IMG/VR virus record: IMGVR_UViG_3300009073_000030
Span: 1-32,472 of that record
DNA: 32,472 nucleotides
Source: a virus
Strand: one strand, 5' to 3'
Shown here: positions 19,920 through 29,483 of the stretch, piece after piece
Layout: every line of letters starts with the position of its first letter
How positions within the stretch are numbered: the stretch's first letter is position 1
The notes under the pieces: model-generated
Told to the model about the DNA's origin: nothing
What the model saw: the letters and a program-made list of their open reading frames with translations, nothing else
Database searches by the model: none
Position numbers and translations under genes: made by a program

Positions 19920-21893
19920 ATGCCGCTCGATTTGAACCCCGATCCGTTCCTCGCGGACCCGGACGAGGTGGCGCGTGCCATCCTCGCGGATGCAATCGCG
20001 CCTCCGCCTCCGATTGATCTCGCCGATTGGGCTGAGCAAAACATAAAGTACGGCGAGAACGATCCGATGCCGGGGCCGTTCCGCCTTGATCGTTTCCCGA
20101 TGCTCCGGCGGATACTCGAAGTACTTTCACCTGAGCACCCGGCTCGCGAGGTGGCGGTTCGTGGTTCTGCACAATGGGGCAAAACAAATCTGCTGAATAT
20201 CGTCATCGGCGCGGTTTTCGATCTTGCCCCGGTCAACACATTGTTGGCCTTTCCCACAGGGTCGGCACAGACGGAATGGTTGCGGTCGAAATTCGCACCT
20301 TTACGACGTGACATCAAAGCCATCCGTCGTGTCTTCGGAACCACTCGCAGTCGCGATATGGGCGACAATGCAGGGCGGATAGAAACCCTCGACGGCAGGG
20401 CGTCCCTTCGTCTCGTTTCGGCAGGGTCGCCGTCCGACCTGTCAGCCACAACACGCAAGATCGTGCTGATGGATGATCTGGCTAAGTGGGAAAACACCTC
20501 GCTGGGCGATCCGGAGGAGCTGGCGCGCAGTAGGGCCGAATCCTTCGACGATGCAAAGATCGCATATTTCTCGACGGCGATGCGGGCGGGTGACTGCCGG
20601 ATCACCAAGAACTACATGCGCGGGACGCAGGAAGAATGGCACGTTCCCTGCCCGCACTGCGGCACGCGACAGGCGCTGACCTGGGGGGCGATGGAGCCGA
20701 ACCTGCGGGAAGGTGACCCGCTCTCGGCTTATTTTACCTGCGTCGGATGTGGCGTCGGCATCGAGCAACAGCATCGGGCAGATGCGGTCGCGGCGGGCGA
20801 GTGGGTCGCCAAAAACCCGGAAGCGGCGTTCCCTTCTTTCCACCTTTGGCGCGCGTACTTTCCATTCCGTGACTGGGGTTCGCTGGTCGGGGAATGGTTC
20901 GCGGTCAAGGGCGACCCCTACGGCGAACAGACGTTCTACAATGATAAGCTGGGCCTGCCGTACTCGGCGGCGACAACGGGGCCAAAATGGGAGACGCTTC
21001 GCGACCGGGCCGAGGACGAGGATGCGGAGCCAATCGACAAGGGCCGCGTTCCGGCGCGTCATCCGATCCTGTGTATCGGTATTGATTGTCAGGACGATAG
21101 GACTGAATGGGCGCTGTGGGCGTTCGGTCAGGGCGGGCGTCGGCATTGCGTCGATTACGGCGTCGAGCCTGTGGTCATCACAGACCGCGAATCGTGGAAC
21201 GTTCTGGACGGATTGCTAAAACGCACATGGGCCTCGGTCTCGGGCCAGCCATTGCCGGTCAACGTCCTGTCGATCGATGGCGGTGCCTATACCAGTGACG
21301 TTTGGGAGTGGGCCAATCGTTGGCCGGTCTCTCGGGTCAAGGTGGTGAAGGGAACAGGGGCCGCTCGTGCGCCTCTGTTTGCGAAAATGAGGATGGAGGG
21401 GCGCAAGGATGTTCGCGCCCGTCGCGCCCGGAAGCGCGGATACATGCTCAATGTTGGCGACTTCAAATCCGCTTTCTATGCCGATCTCGCGAAAGATGAT
21501 CCGATGGGCCAAGGCTTTTGCGGGTTCGGAAGCGGGCTTGGCGATCTGTTCTACCGAGGTCTTGTGTCCGAGCATGTCGTCAAGAAGCGCGGGAAGAACG
21601 GTGTTACCGAGCATGTCTGGGATTTGATCGAGCCATCTCTTAGAAACGAGCCGCTCGATACAGCGGTCTATGCAGATTTCTCTGCACGAATTTGCGGATG
21701 GCGAACCTTATCGGCGCACGACTGGCAGGCGCTTGAGGCAATCGCTGATGCCCCGAAAGAGATGCCTGACCTTTTCGACCTGCCATCGCCGCCGCCGCCT
21801 CAGACCCATGTTTCTCCGGCCCCCGACACGCCAGTCGCCCCGTCTCCGAAAAAGTCGCGCCGTCGTAGGTCGCGCCGATCTGGATTTATGTGA
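19920..21893 (+). CDS. Terminase large subunit (GpA family)
   Basis: 657-aa packaging ATPase-nuclease. Walker A-like RGSAQWGKT is at residues 81-89 and the Walker B-like LMDDLAKW at 183-190. A zinc-finger-like insertion (CPHCGTR ... CVGCGVG) lies near residues 243-280. The nuclease domain begins near IGIDCQDDRTEWALWAFG. The tail is Pro-rich then Arg-rich (SRRRRSRRSG). Size matches lambda GpA, which cuts at cos sites, so cohesive ends are likely for this phage (inference from family). The ATG at 19920 lacks a clear ribosome site. The next gene starts in the stop codon. Confidence 0.95.
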   Translation: MPLDLNPDPFLADPDEVARAILADAIAPPPPIDLADWAEQNIKYGENDPMPGPFRLDRFPMLRRILEVLSPEHPAREVAVRGSAQWGKTNLLNIVIGAVFDLAPVNTLLAFPTGSAQTEWLRSKFAPLRRDIKAIRRVFGTTRSRDMGDNAGRIETLDGRASLRLVSAGSPSDLSATTRKIVLMDDLAKWENTSLGDPEELARSRAESFDDAKIAYFSTAMRAGDCRITKNYMRGTQEEWHVPCPHCGTRQALTWGAMEPNLREGDPLSAYFTCVGCGVGIEQQHRADAVAAGEWVAKNPEAAFPSFHLWRAYFPFRDWGSLVGEWFAVKGDPYGEQTFYNDKLGLPYSAATTGPKWETLRDRAEDEDAEPIDKGRVPARHPILCIGIDCQDDRTEWALWAFGQGGRRHCVDYGVEPVVITDRESWNVLDGLLKRTWASVSGQPLPVNVLSIDGGAYTSDVWEWANRWPVSRVKVVKGTGAARAPLFAKMRMEGRKDVRARRARKRGYMLNVGDFKSAFYADLAKDDPMGQGFCGFGSGLGDLFYRGLVSEHVVKKRGKNGVTEHVWDLIEPSLRNEPLDTAVYADFSARICGWRTLSAHDWQALEAIADAPKEMPDLFDLPSPPPPQTHVSPAPDTPVAPSPKKSRRRRSRRSGFM

Positions 21894-22114
21894 TGGCCGA
21901 TACCACGACTCTTGAAAAACAGCGTGACGCTCTCCAGACGGCGATCAATGGCGGTTACCGGAGCGTTTCTTATGCGGGTCGCCGGGTCGAGTACCGCGAC
22001 CAAGACGAGATGCTCGCGGCGCTGCGTCGCCTGAAAAAGGATATCGATGAGGCGGCAGGGACTGTGAAACGACGCTCGCGGATCACCTATGTCCGCCCAG
22101 GACGCGGCGCATGA
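21893..22114 (+). CDS. gpW-like head-tail joining protein
   Basis: 73-aa protein with the gpW pattern: N-terminal helix LEKQRDALQTAINGGY, hairpin SVSYAGRRVEYRDQ, second helix EMLAALRRLKKDIDEA. gpW completes the head after DNA packaging. It lies between terminase and portal exactly as in lambda. ATG 21893 overlaps the terminase TGA by one base (a GTG at 21890 is an alternative), and the portal start overlaps its end by 4 bp. Confidence 0.9.
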   Translation: MADTTTLEKQRDALQTAINGGYRSVSYAGRRVEYRDQDEMLAALRRLKKDIDEAAGTVKRRSRITYVRPGRGA

Positions 22115-23478
22115 ATCTGCGTTTGCCCTTCGGCCTGAACCTGTCCCGAGCACCGCAGGCGACCCGAAAAGAACGAATCCGTGCCCGGTTCGACGGGGCG
22201 GGCATGGGCCGGTCCCTGCGCGGATACACTCCGCCTCTTGCGCATATCAACACGCTGCTGGCCAGCGGCGGCACGCGGCTGCTGGCGCGCATTCGGGACA
22301 TGGAGGTCAACAATGCGCATATCGCCCGCGCCGCGCGGATGTGGCCTGCCTACGCTGTTGGCGTCGGCATCATGCCCGCACCGCGCATCGCAGACGACGG
22401 TGCCCGAAAGGCCAATGACGATTTGTGGTGGCGCTGGACGGATGAGGCCGATTTCGACGGGGCAACCGATTTCTATGGGCTTCAATCTCTGGCCGCGCGT
22501 GAGGCGTATGTTGGTGGCGAGGCATTCGTGCTTCGCGAGGAAGGGACTTTCGCAGAGGCTCCCTTAGCGTTGCGTGTCCTGGGGGCCGAGATGTTGCCCT
22601 TCGATGCGGTCGGCATGGCGGCAAACGGTAACATCATTCGCACAGGAATCGAGATGGACCCGCGCGGTCGCCGGGTCGCTTATCATTTCTACGGCGCGCA
22701 TCCGGGCGACGTGACCGAGTGGGGCCGCGCGCAACTGCCGCGTATTCGCATCCCGGCAGAGGATGTTTGTCATATCTACGACCCCTTGCAGGCAGGGCAG
22801 CTGCGCGGGGTATCGACCGTTGCCGCCGCGGTGCTGCGACTGCACCTGTTGACCCGATACGACGAGGCCGAATTGGAGCGACAGCGCACCGCAGCATTGT
22901 TCGCCGGGTTCGTGACTCGGTCGGTCGAGGATCTGGACGATAACGCGATCGCGGCAGTCTTCGGGACGCGGGAGGACGAAGACGAAGGCGAAGTTCCTGC
23001 ACTCGAACCCGGTGCGATGGCCGAACTGGAACCGGGCGAAGACGTGAAGTTTTCGGACCCGCCGCAGCTCGCTGGGGCGTTCGAGGCTTTCCAGTATCGC
23101 AGCCTGACCGCAATCGCAGCTGCGCTCGATCTTCCGTATCACACGCTGACGAACGACCCGGTTAAAGCCAACTTCGGATCGACGCGGGCGGTGCAGCTCG
23201 ACTTCAAGCGCAGGGTCGATGCTTACCAGAACAATGTGATGATCTTCAAACTGTGCCGCCGCGTGCGCCAGTGGTTTGACCTCGCCGCGCAACTAGCCGG
23301 GGCCGATATGCTGGACAGCCCCGTGATCGTCGACTGGGTGCCGCCCGCCTGGGACTGGATCGATCCGCTCAAGGATGCGCTGGCCGAAGAAAAGCGCATC
23401 GAAAACGAAACCCTCTCGAAACGCGAGGCAGTCGAGCGGCAGGGGAGACCCGACACCGCCGACCTGCCCGAACAATAG
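22111..23478 (+). CDS. Portal protein (lambda gpB family)
   Basis: 455-aa protein that forms the dodecameric DNA gate at one capsid vertex. Recognisable segments are RGYTPPLAHINTLLASGG, RDMEVNNAHIARAARMW, the HIYDPLQAGQLRGVST block (about 213-228), and the PYHTLTNDPVKANFGSTRAVQLDFKRRVD block. It is shorter than lambda gpB (533 aa), lacking an extended C-terminus. Position between gpW and the protease supports the call. Confidence 0.95.
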   Translation: MNLRLPFGLNLSRAPQATRKERIRARFDGAGMGRSLRGYTPPLAHINTLLASGGTRLLARIRDMEVNNAHIARAARMWPAYAVGVGIMPAPRIADDGARKANDDLWWRWTDEADFDGATDFYGLQSLAAREAYVGGEAFVLREEGTFAEAPLALRVLGAEMLPFDAVGMAANGNIIRTGIEMDPRGRRVAYHFYGAHPGDVTEWGRAQLPRIRIPAEDVCHIYDPLQAGQLRGVSTVAAAVLRLHLLTRYDEAELERQRTAALFAGFVTRSVEDLDDNAIAAVFGTREDEDEGEVPALEPGAMAELEPGEDVKFSDPPQLAGAFEAFQYRSLTAIAAALDLPYHTLTNDPVKANFGSTRAVQLDFKRRVDAYQNNVMIFKLCRRVRQWFDLAAQLAGADMLDSPVIVDWVPPAWDWIDPLKDALAEEKRIENETLSKREAVERQGRPDTADLPEQ

Positions 23479-23487
23479 GAGGCCCAG

Positions 23488-24744
23488 ATGGCCCGATACC
23501 TTGGAAAAATCATCGCTCTGGCTCCATCACGGGCCATGCGCGCAGCAATCACGACTGCGATGGCAGACGAAACCCTGCCTGCCGCCTCCGACGATGCAGA
23601 GAAGATTCGCGCGAATGGCATCCTTGCCGGGACGGAAATGGAGCCAGACGCGGTGCGCGACCTGCATGCGTGGTTTGTCAGCGCGGTAACGGCGCTTGAG
23701 GATGACGACAGTACCGACGATGACCCCTCCGCCCTGCGCGCAGCCTATGCGCTACTCGGTGGTGCCGAAGGTCGCGACTGGGCGGCGCAGGCCGTCGCCG
23801 CACTGGATCAGATCGTCGAGGATGCCAGCGATGCCAGTGCTCGCGCTGCCACCCGGATCACGGCCCGCGCGCGCGGTCGGGTCACCGCCAAGAGCACAGA
23901 TGGGCGAACGCAGATCATCTTGGCCGGAGAAATCTGGCATCGCGATCAATTCGAGGATTTTGCAGAGAAACTGACCAGCGCAGGGGATGGGGATGTCCTC
24001 GTGCGCATCGCCTCCGAAGGTGGTGATTTCCGGCTCGCACTCGCGATGTACAATATGCTTCGGACGCATCCTGGCGAAGTCGTCGCGCGGATCGAGAGCG
24101 AGGCGGCATCCGCTGCATCCTTTGTCGCGATGGCGGCGAACCGGGTGGAAATCCTCGACAATGCGTCGATGATGATCCATCGCGCCAGCGGCGGAACCTA
24201 CGACACAGCCGATGTTCTGCGCGATGTAGCGCAGGAGCTTGACGATATCGATGCGCTGATGGCCGGTGCCTATGCGCGGGGCGATGAGAGTAAGCGCGAG
24301 GGCATGGCTCTCGCTATGGCTGCCGAGACGACTTACAGCGCCGAAGAGGCCGTGACGGCTGGGCTGGCGGACACGGTCATTGGGGCTGCGACTGCCGAAC
24401 CTATCCCACCTGTTGAGGACGAAGAGCCGGACAACGCCGACGGCGGCGAAGGTGAAGGCGAAGGGGATGCAGTTGACCCCCCTGCGGAACCCGCCGAACC
24501 CGCCGCGAAGGATGAGGATAAGGAAACCCGAGCTGCAAAGATCGTGCAAATCTGCGCAGTCGCAGGCGTCGATGCCAAGGCAGCGGATGGATATGTCCGA
24601 TCCGGTCAGTCCGTTTCGGCGATCCGTACCGCTCTCGCAGCTAAGACTACGCCCGTCGAGTCGCCATCCGGTGCGCAAAGCAGCGGTGTCAAAGCTCGCG
24701 CCCCCTTCAATCTGAAGAACTGGAACGCGCGCAAGCGCCGCTGA
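23488..24744 (+). CDS. ClpP/S49-type capsid maturation protease with scaffold-like tail
   Basis: 418-aa lambda gpC-like protein. A helical N-terminal extension (about 1-140) precedes a ClpP-fold core. Candidate nucleophile is Ser208 in ESEAASAASFVAMAAN and general base His231 in MMIHRASGG. After about residue 310 come an acidic Glu/Gly/Pro linker and a basic C-terminal segment ending NARKRR, which looks like a scaffold with capsid-binding end. In lambda the scaffold Nu3 is made from an internal start of the same gene; a similar nested product is possible here but no internal start is clear. GGAGG lies 8 nt before the ATG. Confidence 0.85.
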   Translation: MARYLGKIIALAPSRAMRAAITTAMADETLPAASDDAEKIRANGILAGTEMEPDAVRDLHAWFVSAVTALEDDDSTDDDPSALRAAYALLGGAEGRDWAAQAVAALDQIVEDASDASARAATRITARARGRVTAKSTDGRTQIILAGEIWHRDQFEDFAEKLTSAGDGDVLVRIASEGGDFRLALAMYNMLRTHPGEVVARIESEAASAASFVAMAANRVEILDNASMMIHRASGGTYDTADVLRDVAQELDDIDALMAGAYARGDESKREGMALAMAAETTYSAEEAVTAGLADTVIGAATAEPIPPVEDEEPDNADGGEGEGEGDAVDPPAEPAEPAAKDEDKETRAAKIVQICAVAGVDAKAADGYVRSGQSVSAIRTALAAKTTPVESPSGAQSSGVKARAPFNLKNWNARKRR

Positions 24745-24792
24745 TCGCCAGCATCCAGACGCAATCTCAATCGTCCCTGAAAGGAGCCAATC

Positions 24793-25161
24793 ATGGCACT
24801 GCGTACCGAGTCCCGCCGAGCGGGTGAATTCATCGCTTCTGAAGCAAACGGCTCGCTGTCGCGCGGGTCCGGCACTCTTGCCATCACTGCTGTCGCACTT
24901 GCGGCGGGCACTGTGCTGGGCAAAGTCACCACGGGTGGTGAGTACGCGCCCTACGATGCCGCCGCCAGCGACGGCACCGAAACCGCCGCCGCGATCCTCT
25001 TCGCACCGGCTCCTATTTCGGAGGCCTCGCAGAGTGTCGCGCTGTTCGAGCGCCTCGGTGAAGTGACCGGTTCGCTGCTCGTCTTTGCCGATGATCAGGA
25101 TGCCACCGCCCAGACCGCCGCCCTCGACGATCTCGCTGCGCTGTTCATCATCGCGCGCTGA
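24793..25161 (+). CDS. Head decoration protein (gpD-like)
   Basis: 122-aa protein with TESRRAGEFIASEANGSLSRGSGTL, the typical N-terminus of lambda gpD-like decoration proteins, which trimerise on the expanded capsid. The region AAGTVLGKVTTGG and a C-terminal beta part match family style and length. A strong AAAGGAG ribosome site fits high expression. It lies between protease and major capsid genes, as in lambda. Confidence 0.9.
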   Translation: MALRTESRRAGEFIASEANGSLSRGSGTLAITAVALAAGTVLGKVTTGGEYAPYDAAASDGTETAAAILFAPAPISEASQSVALFERLGEVTGSLLVFADDQDATAQTAALDDLAALFIIAR

Positions 25162-25220
25162 TCCGCCGTCCATCCCGCCTTTAATTTCGCGCGATTTCGC
25201 GCCAACAGGAGTTCAAACCG

Positions 25221-26264
25221 ATGCCAGAGATCATCGATATCTTTAACGACGATGCCTTCAGCGTCGCCAACCTCTCGCGCGGATTTTCCGAAATCGATCA
25301 CGTTCCCGATCGCGCGGGAATTCTTGCATTCTCCGGAGTGCAGGAGGGTGAGACCACCACGACCGTCGCCGTCGAGGTCGATCCGCAGACCTTCGGCGTC
25401 ATCCCGACGCGCACGCGCGGCGAACCGGCGAACCGTGGCGATCGCGACAGGTCCAAGCTGATCGATCTTCCCATCCCGCATATTCCGGAAGAGGCGATGA
25501 TTGGTGCGGAGGAACTGTTGGCGATGCGGCGGTTCGGGGAAGTAACCGTCGAGACAGTTCAGAATGTCGTGACCCGCCGCATGGAGCGCCTTGCGGGGCG
25601 GCATGACATGACCCTCGAAAACCTGCGTCTCGGCGCGCTGATGGGGCAAATCCGGGATGCGGACGGCTCGATCCTCGTTGATCTCTTTGAAAGGTTCGGG
25701 ATCAGCGAACCAAGCGCCGTAGATTTCGCGCTCTCCACTGCGGACACAGAAGTCGAAACCGTGTGTCGCGAGGTCACCCGCACGATGCGCAAAGCGGCCA
25801 AGATGGCCCTGCCGTCCTCGGCTTATGTCCATTGTTTCTGCGGCGACGGGTTTTTCGATAAGCTGATCACCCATGAAGAGGTCAAGTTGGACAAGCGCGC
25901 CAACGAGGACGCCGCCGCGCGCAAACTGGGCGAAGACTTCGCCTATGGCTCCCAGATGATCGGTGGCGTTCTGTTCGAGAACTATCGCGGCTCTGACGAT
26001 GCCGACGGGTCAAGCAATACGACGGCAGGCGGCGCGGTCGGGGTCGCGTCTGATGAGGCACGGTTTTTCTGGGCCGGTGCGCCGGGGATGTATCTGGAGG
26101 CGCTTGCACCCGGAAACTTCCTGGACGCCGTGGTAGAGGTTGGCCTGCCGCGCTATGCTCGCACTCATGTCGACCCGCGCGGCAAGTTTGTCGAGCTGAT
26201 GACCGAGCAGAACCCGCTGCCAATCTGCCTGCGTCCGGCAACCCTGCTCAAAGGCACTGCCTGA
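25221..26264 (+). CDS. Major capsid protein (gpE family)
   Basis: 347-aa HK97-fold capsid protein of the lambda gpE family; lambda gpE is 341 aa. Visible family segments: the N-terminal IDIFNDDAFSVANLSRG, the IPHIPEEAMIGAEELLAMR stretch (about 90-108), YVHCFCGDGFFDKLITHEEV (about 198-217), and the C-terminal ARTHVDPRGKFVELMTEQNPLPICLRP. It has a strong AGGAG ribosome site. It forms the icosahedral shell together with the decoration protein. Confidence 0.95.
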   Translation: MPEIIDIFNDDAFSVANLSRGFSEIDHVPDRAGILAFSGVQEGETTTTVAVEVDPQTFGVIPTRTRGEPANRGDRDRSKLIDLPIPHIPEEAMIGAEELLAMRRFGEVTVETVQNVVTRRMERLAGRHDMTLENLRLGALMGQIRDADGSILVDLFERFGISEPSAVDFALSTADTEVETVCREVTRTMRKAAKMALPSSAYVHCFCGDGFFDKLITHEEVKLDKRANEDAAARKLGEDFAYGSQMIGGVLFENYRGSDDADGSSNTTAGGAVGVASDEARFFWAGAPGMYLEALAPGNFLDAVVEVGLPRYARTHVDPRGKFVELMTEQNPLPICLRPATLLKGTA

Positions 26265-26268
26265 TCCC

Positions 26269-26583
26269 ATGGTCGATTTTTCGGCCATAGCCGGGATCGC
26301 TACGAGCGTCTGCGCCGATGTCCTCGGCGAAGATGCGCGGGCGATCCCGGCATCAGGCGAGCCATTCGATGTTTCCGCACTTCGCGATGCGGAGCCGGAA
26401 CTGGTCGGGTTCGAAGCGCCCCGAAGGCGTCCAGCGATCATCCTGATCGTCGCTGTCGCGGATTGGCCAACAGTCGCGCGCGATGACCAGATCGAGATTG
26501 CCGGGGAAACTCGGCGGATTGCCGATGTCAGCCACGAGGACGAATTGCGTCTGTCCTGGCGGCTGGAAACCGAGGCAACCTGA
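26269..26583 (+). CDS. Head-tail joining protein (gpFII-like)
   Basis: 104-aa small beta-barrel protein. The C-terminal half, VADWPTVARDDQIEIAGETRRIADVSHEDELRLSWRLE, matches the FII-type pattern in which a strand pair forms the connector surface. It follows the capsid gene by 4 bp and overlaps the next gene by one base (TGATG). It is expected to form the ring that receives the preassembled tail. Confidence 0.75.
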   Translation: MVDFSAIAGIATSVCADVLGEDARAIPASGEPFDVSALRDAEPELVGFEAPRRRPAIILIVAVADWPTVARDDQIEIAGETRRIADVSHEDELRLSWRLETEAT

Positions 26584-27278
26584 TGCACTTGACCGCCGCC
26601 CTGCCCGGCACGCTTGAAGCGCAGGTCGAGGCAGAGATCGCGCGCGGAGGGCGGGCGCTGCGGACCGCTGCCAACCGCACGAACGACGCGATGAAAAACG
26701 AGGTGCGCGGGCATGTCCAGCGCGTCTACGGCGACAGGCTTGCGAAAACGTGGCGGGGCAAGGTCTACGACAATCCCGGCACGCTGGCCCCCGCCGTCTA
26801 TCAATGGTCCAAGGCCCCACGCCAGATGGAGAACCTGACCGGCACAGGGCCGATCAAATCACCGACCGGCTTTTGGCTACCGATTCCTACCGATGAGGCG
26901 CGTCGTTTGTTCCCGGCCCGCATGCTTCGATCCCGCAAGCGCAGCGGTGCTGCCGAGAGCGCAATCGCCAAGGTCGAGCAACGTGTTGGCACACTGCAAT
27001 TCGTGATGCCGCGCGGGTCTGGCCGGGGCAAGCGGGCGTACCTGGTCGCCAACAGCGTGCGTGAGCGCAGTCGCAAGGCGAAATCTGGCCCGACTCGCAC
27101 GTTGTCAAAAGCTCGAAAGCTGAAATCCGGCGGCTATGGCAAGGGGGCAACTTCCGTTGTCATGTTCATTTTGGTGCCGCAGGTGCGCCGTGTCGGGCAT
27201 CTCGATCTCAATGTCATCAAGGCGAAATATTCCCAACGCTATTCGATGCTGATCGCCGAAGAATGGAATCGTCAATGA
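26583..27278 (+). CDS. Tail completion protein (gpZ position, DUF6441-like)
   Basis: 231-aa basic protein. The N-terminal helix LEAQVEAEIARGGRALRTAANRTNDAMKNEVRGHV and the KTWRGKVY motif resemble DUF6441 proteins found at this position in alphaproteobacterial siphoviruses. The position between FII-like and U-like genes is that of lambda Z, a tail completion protein. Exact function is inferred from synteny. The next gene begins in its last codons (ATGA). Confidence 0.7.
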   Translation: MHLTAALPGTLEAQVEAEIARGGRALRTAANRTNDAMKNEVRGHVQRVYGDRLAKTWRGKVYDNPGTLAPAVYQWSKAPRQMENLTGTGPIKSPTGFWLPIPTDEARRLFPARMLRSRKRSGAAESAIAKVEQRVGTLQFVMPRGSGRGKRAYLVANSVRERSRKAKSGPTRTLSKARKLKSGGYGKGATSVVMFILVPQVRRVGHLDLNVIKAKYSQRYSMLIAEEWNRQ

Positions 27279-27727
27279 TCGTCACCCGCGACACCGTCAT
27301 GGCCGCTCTGTTCGCGCGTATCGAGGTGGCGGCGGGAACGCTGTCCGATGCCACAACCCGTCGCAACGCCACGCGCCCTGCAGTTCTTGAAAAGGGCGGC
27401 GTAGATTTCGCGATGATGGATGGGCGACCAGGCGCGCCAGAGGCAGAGGTCGAACCCGACCCGCCGTATTACATGATCGACGAGGCGGAGATCGCCGTCA
27501 CCGTGGCTGAGAGCGACGGCCTGCGCGATCCCGCCGTCGTCGCGGCCCTGTCGGCTCTCGACGCCGCTCTGAGCGCCGATGACGGGCTGGGCGGCATGGT
27601 CAAGGGTCGGATGCTCTGGAGCCTTTCAGATCGCGATGATGATGCCGTGACCGGTGCCGCCCCGGATGCCGTCGCCATCGTCGCCGTCACCCTCGAATAC
27701 GAAACCGCGACGCGACTCGGCGTCTGA
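27275..27727 (+). CDS. Tail terminator protein (gpU-like)
   Basis: 150-aa protein predicted to cap the tail tube and dock with the head. The N-terminal helix VTRDTVMAALFARIEVA is followed by an acidic middle (GAPEAEVEPDPPYYMIDEAEIAVTV) and a C-terminal strand AVAIVAVTLEYETA. Size and place before the tube gene fit lambda gpU. ATG 27275 gives an ATGA overlap and is preferred to the ATG at 27263. Confidence 0.7.
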   Translation: MIVTRDTVMAALFARIEVAAGTLSDATTRRNATRPAVLEKGGVDFAMMDGRPGAPEAEVEPDPPYYMIDEAEIAVTVAESDGLRDPAVVAALSALDAALSADDGLGGMVKGRMLWSLSDRDDDAVTGAAPDAVAIVAVTLEYETATRLGV

Positions 27728-27747
27728 CCGGAAAACAGGAGACTTCC

Positions 27748-29073
27748 ATGGCGATCCCCGTACAGCAAAGCGCGCGCGCTCAATCCGCAAAGGCCCGTGT
27801 CTTCATGGCCTTTGAGGCGACGCGCGGGGTGTCCCCCGAGACCGCCGCGTCGTATTATCCCGTCCGGCGCGATAGCCTGACGATAGGCGTGGCCGAAACA
27901 TGGGATGCCGATGCCGATCTGCAGAACGGTCGCGATCCGACCTTGCCCACGCTGCAGATGATCGATGGGTCTTTCAGCATGGCAGTCGGCATCGACAAGC
28001 GCCTGTTCGGTGCACATGTCGGAGCGCTGCTCGGCACCCCTGTCGTTACCGATGCCAAAGCCTACGGTTACCTGCAGTTCCGAAAGGAGGGGGTGGAGTC
28101 GGGCGACACCGTTACGATCAACGGCGTAGGCTGGACGTTCACGGCTGGCAGCGCGAGCGGGGATGAAACCGAAATCCAGACGACCGTTGCCGCGACCGTT
28201 GCGCAGCTGGCCACCGATCTCAACGCATCGGCGGATACCGACATCGCAGCGGCAACCTATGTCGCTGCCGGATGGCGTTTGTTCATTGAGGCAGACGTGA
28301 CTGGCGCAGCGGGCAATGCGATCACGATAGCGGCGGCTGAGGGGGTTGCCGACGTCAGTGCTGCCACGCTGGTCGGTGGTGGGCTGTACCGGCACGTCTT
28401 CAAGTCGGGGGCCGATGCGCTGCCCTCGGTCAGCTTCGCGACGGAGCATACGGATTTGGAGGAGGGATCGCACCGGTTCCCGGTTCTTTATGGTGCGGTC
28501 TACAATCAGATGTCGATAGCGGTCGAGCCGACAGGTCGAGCGACAGCGACATTCTCTGGCCTTGCCATCAACGAGCGCGAGCGCGAGACGGCCATTGTCG
28601 GCAGCGGCGCAAAGGCGTTGGCCTATGAGCGGTTCAGTCAGCTGCAAGGGGGGCTGCAGGTCGATGACGAATGTGTCTGCGGCGTCGTCCAATCTGGCAC
28701 GGTCGAATACTCGAACGGCCTGGACACAGATCGCACGCTCGGCTGCGGTTTTGATCAGGACGCGGGAGCGATTACCGAGGCACTGCCGGGTGCGGCATCG
28801 GCCAGCTTCCGCGCACAGACCCGTTTCTATTCGGAAAAGCTGCACGGTCAGGCGACGGCCACGCGCGATCCGCTGAAAGTGTACTGGATGCTGTTCGATC
28901 CAGTCGACGGGTCAATGGTCAAGATCACTCTCAATCAGGTGACCTTCCCGCGCGCGGCAAAGGAACATCGCACCGGCTCGACCATCGGCGTGAACCTGCA
29001 GGGCCTCGCCTCGGGCGAAGGGGTCGCGATGCTGGAAGTCGAAATCATCAATGACGTGGCGGAGTATTCCTGA
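27748..29073 (+). CDS. Major tail tube protein with inserted domain
   Basis: 441-aa tube subunit. The body comprises residues 1-105 (ARVFMAFEATRGVSP, DGSFSMAVGIDKRLFGAHVGALLG) and 214-441 (LYRHVFKSGADALPSVSFATEH..., LGCGFDQDAGAITEALPG...). Between them, about residues 106-213, is an extra module with GDTVTINGVGWTFTAG, VAATVAQLATDLNASADTDI and GAAGNAITIAA, a pattern I know as a mobile domain in many phage structural proteins. It probably decorates the tail surface. AGGAG lies before ATG 27748. The next gene starts in its stop codon. Confidence 0.85.
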   Translation: MAIPVQQSARAQSAKARVFMAFEATRGVSPETAASYYPVRRDSLTIGVAETWDADADLQNGRDPTLPTLQMIDGSFSMAVGIDKRLFGAHVGALLGTPVVTDAKAYGYLQFRKEGVESGDTVTINGVGWTFTAGSASGDETEIQTTVAATVAQLATDLNASADTDIAAATYVAAGWRLFIEADVTGAAGNAITIAAAEGVADVSAATLVGGGLYRHVFKSGADALPSVSFATEHTDLEEGSHRFPVLYGAVYNQMSIAVEPTGRATATFSGLAINERERETAIVGSGAKALAYERFSQLQGGLQVDDECVCGVVQSGTVEYSNGLDTDRTLGCGFDQDAGAITEALPGAASASFRAQTRFYSEKLHGQATATRDPLKVYWMLFDPVDGSMVKITLNQVTFPRAAKEHRTGSTIGVNLQGLASGEGVAMLEVEIINDVAEYS

Positions 29074-29483
29074 TGCGCCTGATCGACAGCGCCGCCACCT
29101 TCGAAAAGACGCTGCCCTCCGGTGTCGTCGTCACCCTGCGGCCCCTCGACGGGCCGCTGTTTCACGCCGCTCAGATGGCAGCAGCAACCCGGGCGCAGGC
29201 ATCCGAAGGCTGGCCCGAGGGCCTCGACCGCGAGAACGACGCACATCGTCTCGGTGTAGGTCTCTCGCTAATGGCACAGGAGATGGCTCGCCTCGCCGTC
29301 GTCGCGTGGTCAGGGGTCGAGGATGCAGAGGGCGAGCCGCTGGACTGCACCCCGGCCAACGCCACAATGTTGGCGCGTGCGATGCCTCATGACGGCGAGG
29401 CCATCCGCGATGCCGTCACGCGCCGCTCCGCGCCTGCCCTCGTCGAGGGTCAAGACGAGGGAAACGCCTCCGCGCCCGACTGA
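29073..29483 (+). CDS. Tail assembly chaperone, short form (gpG-like)
   Basis: 136-aa protein between the tube and tape-measure genes, the place of lambda G. The N-terminal ATFEKTLPSGVVVTLRPLDGPLFHAAQMAAATRAQ is beta then helix, the C-terminus acidic. It coats the tape measure during tail assembly. Near its 3' end is the slippery heptamer G GGA AAC (29459-29465) followed by a strong stem-loop, so a fraction of ribosomes shifts to -1 and makes the long form ending at 29821. Confidence 0.8.
   Translation: MRLIDSAATFEKTLPSGVVVTLRPLDGPLFHAAQMAAATRAQASEGWPEGLDRENDAHRLGVGLSLMAQEMARLAVVAWSGVEDAEGEPLDCTPANATMLARAMPHDGEAIRDAVTRRSAPALVEGQDEGNASAPD

Noticed and set aside
22564-23292. Long minus-strand frames opposite the portal, protease and tail genes
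   Set aside because: Antisense shadows caused by high GC; the plus-strand products are recognised structural proteins.
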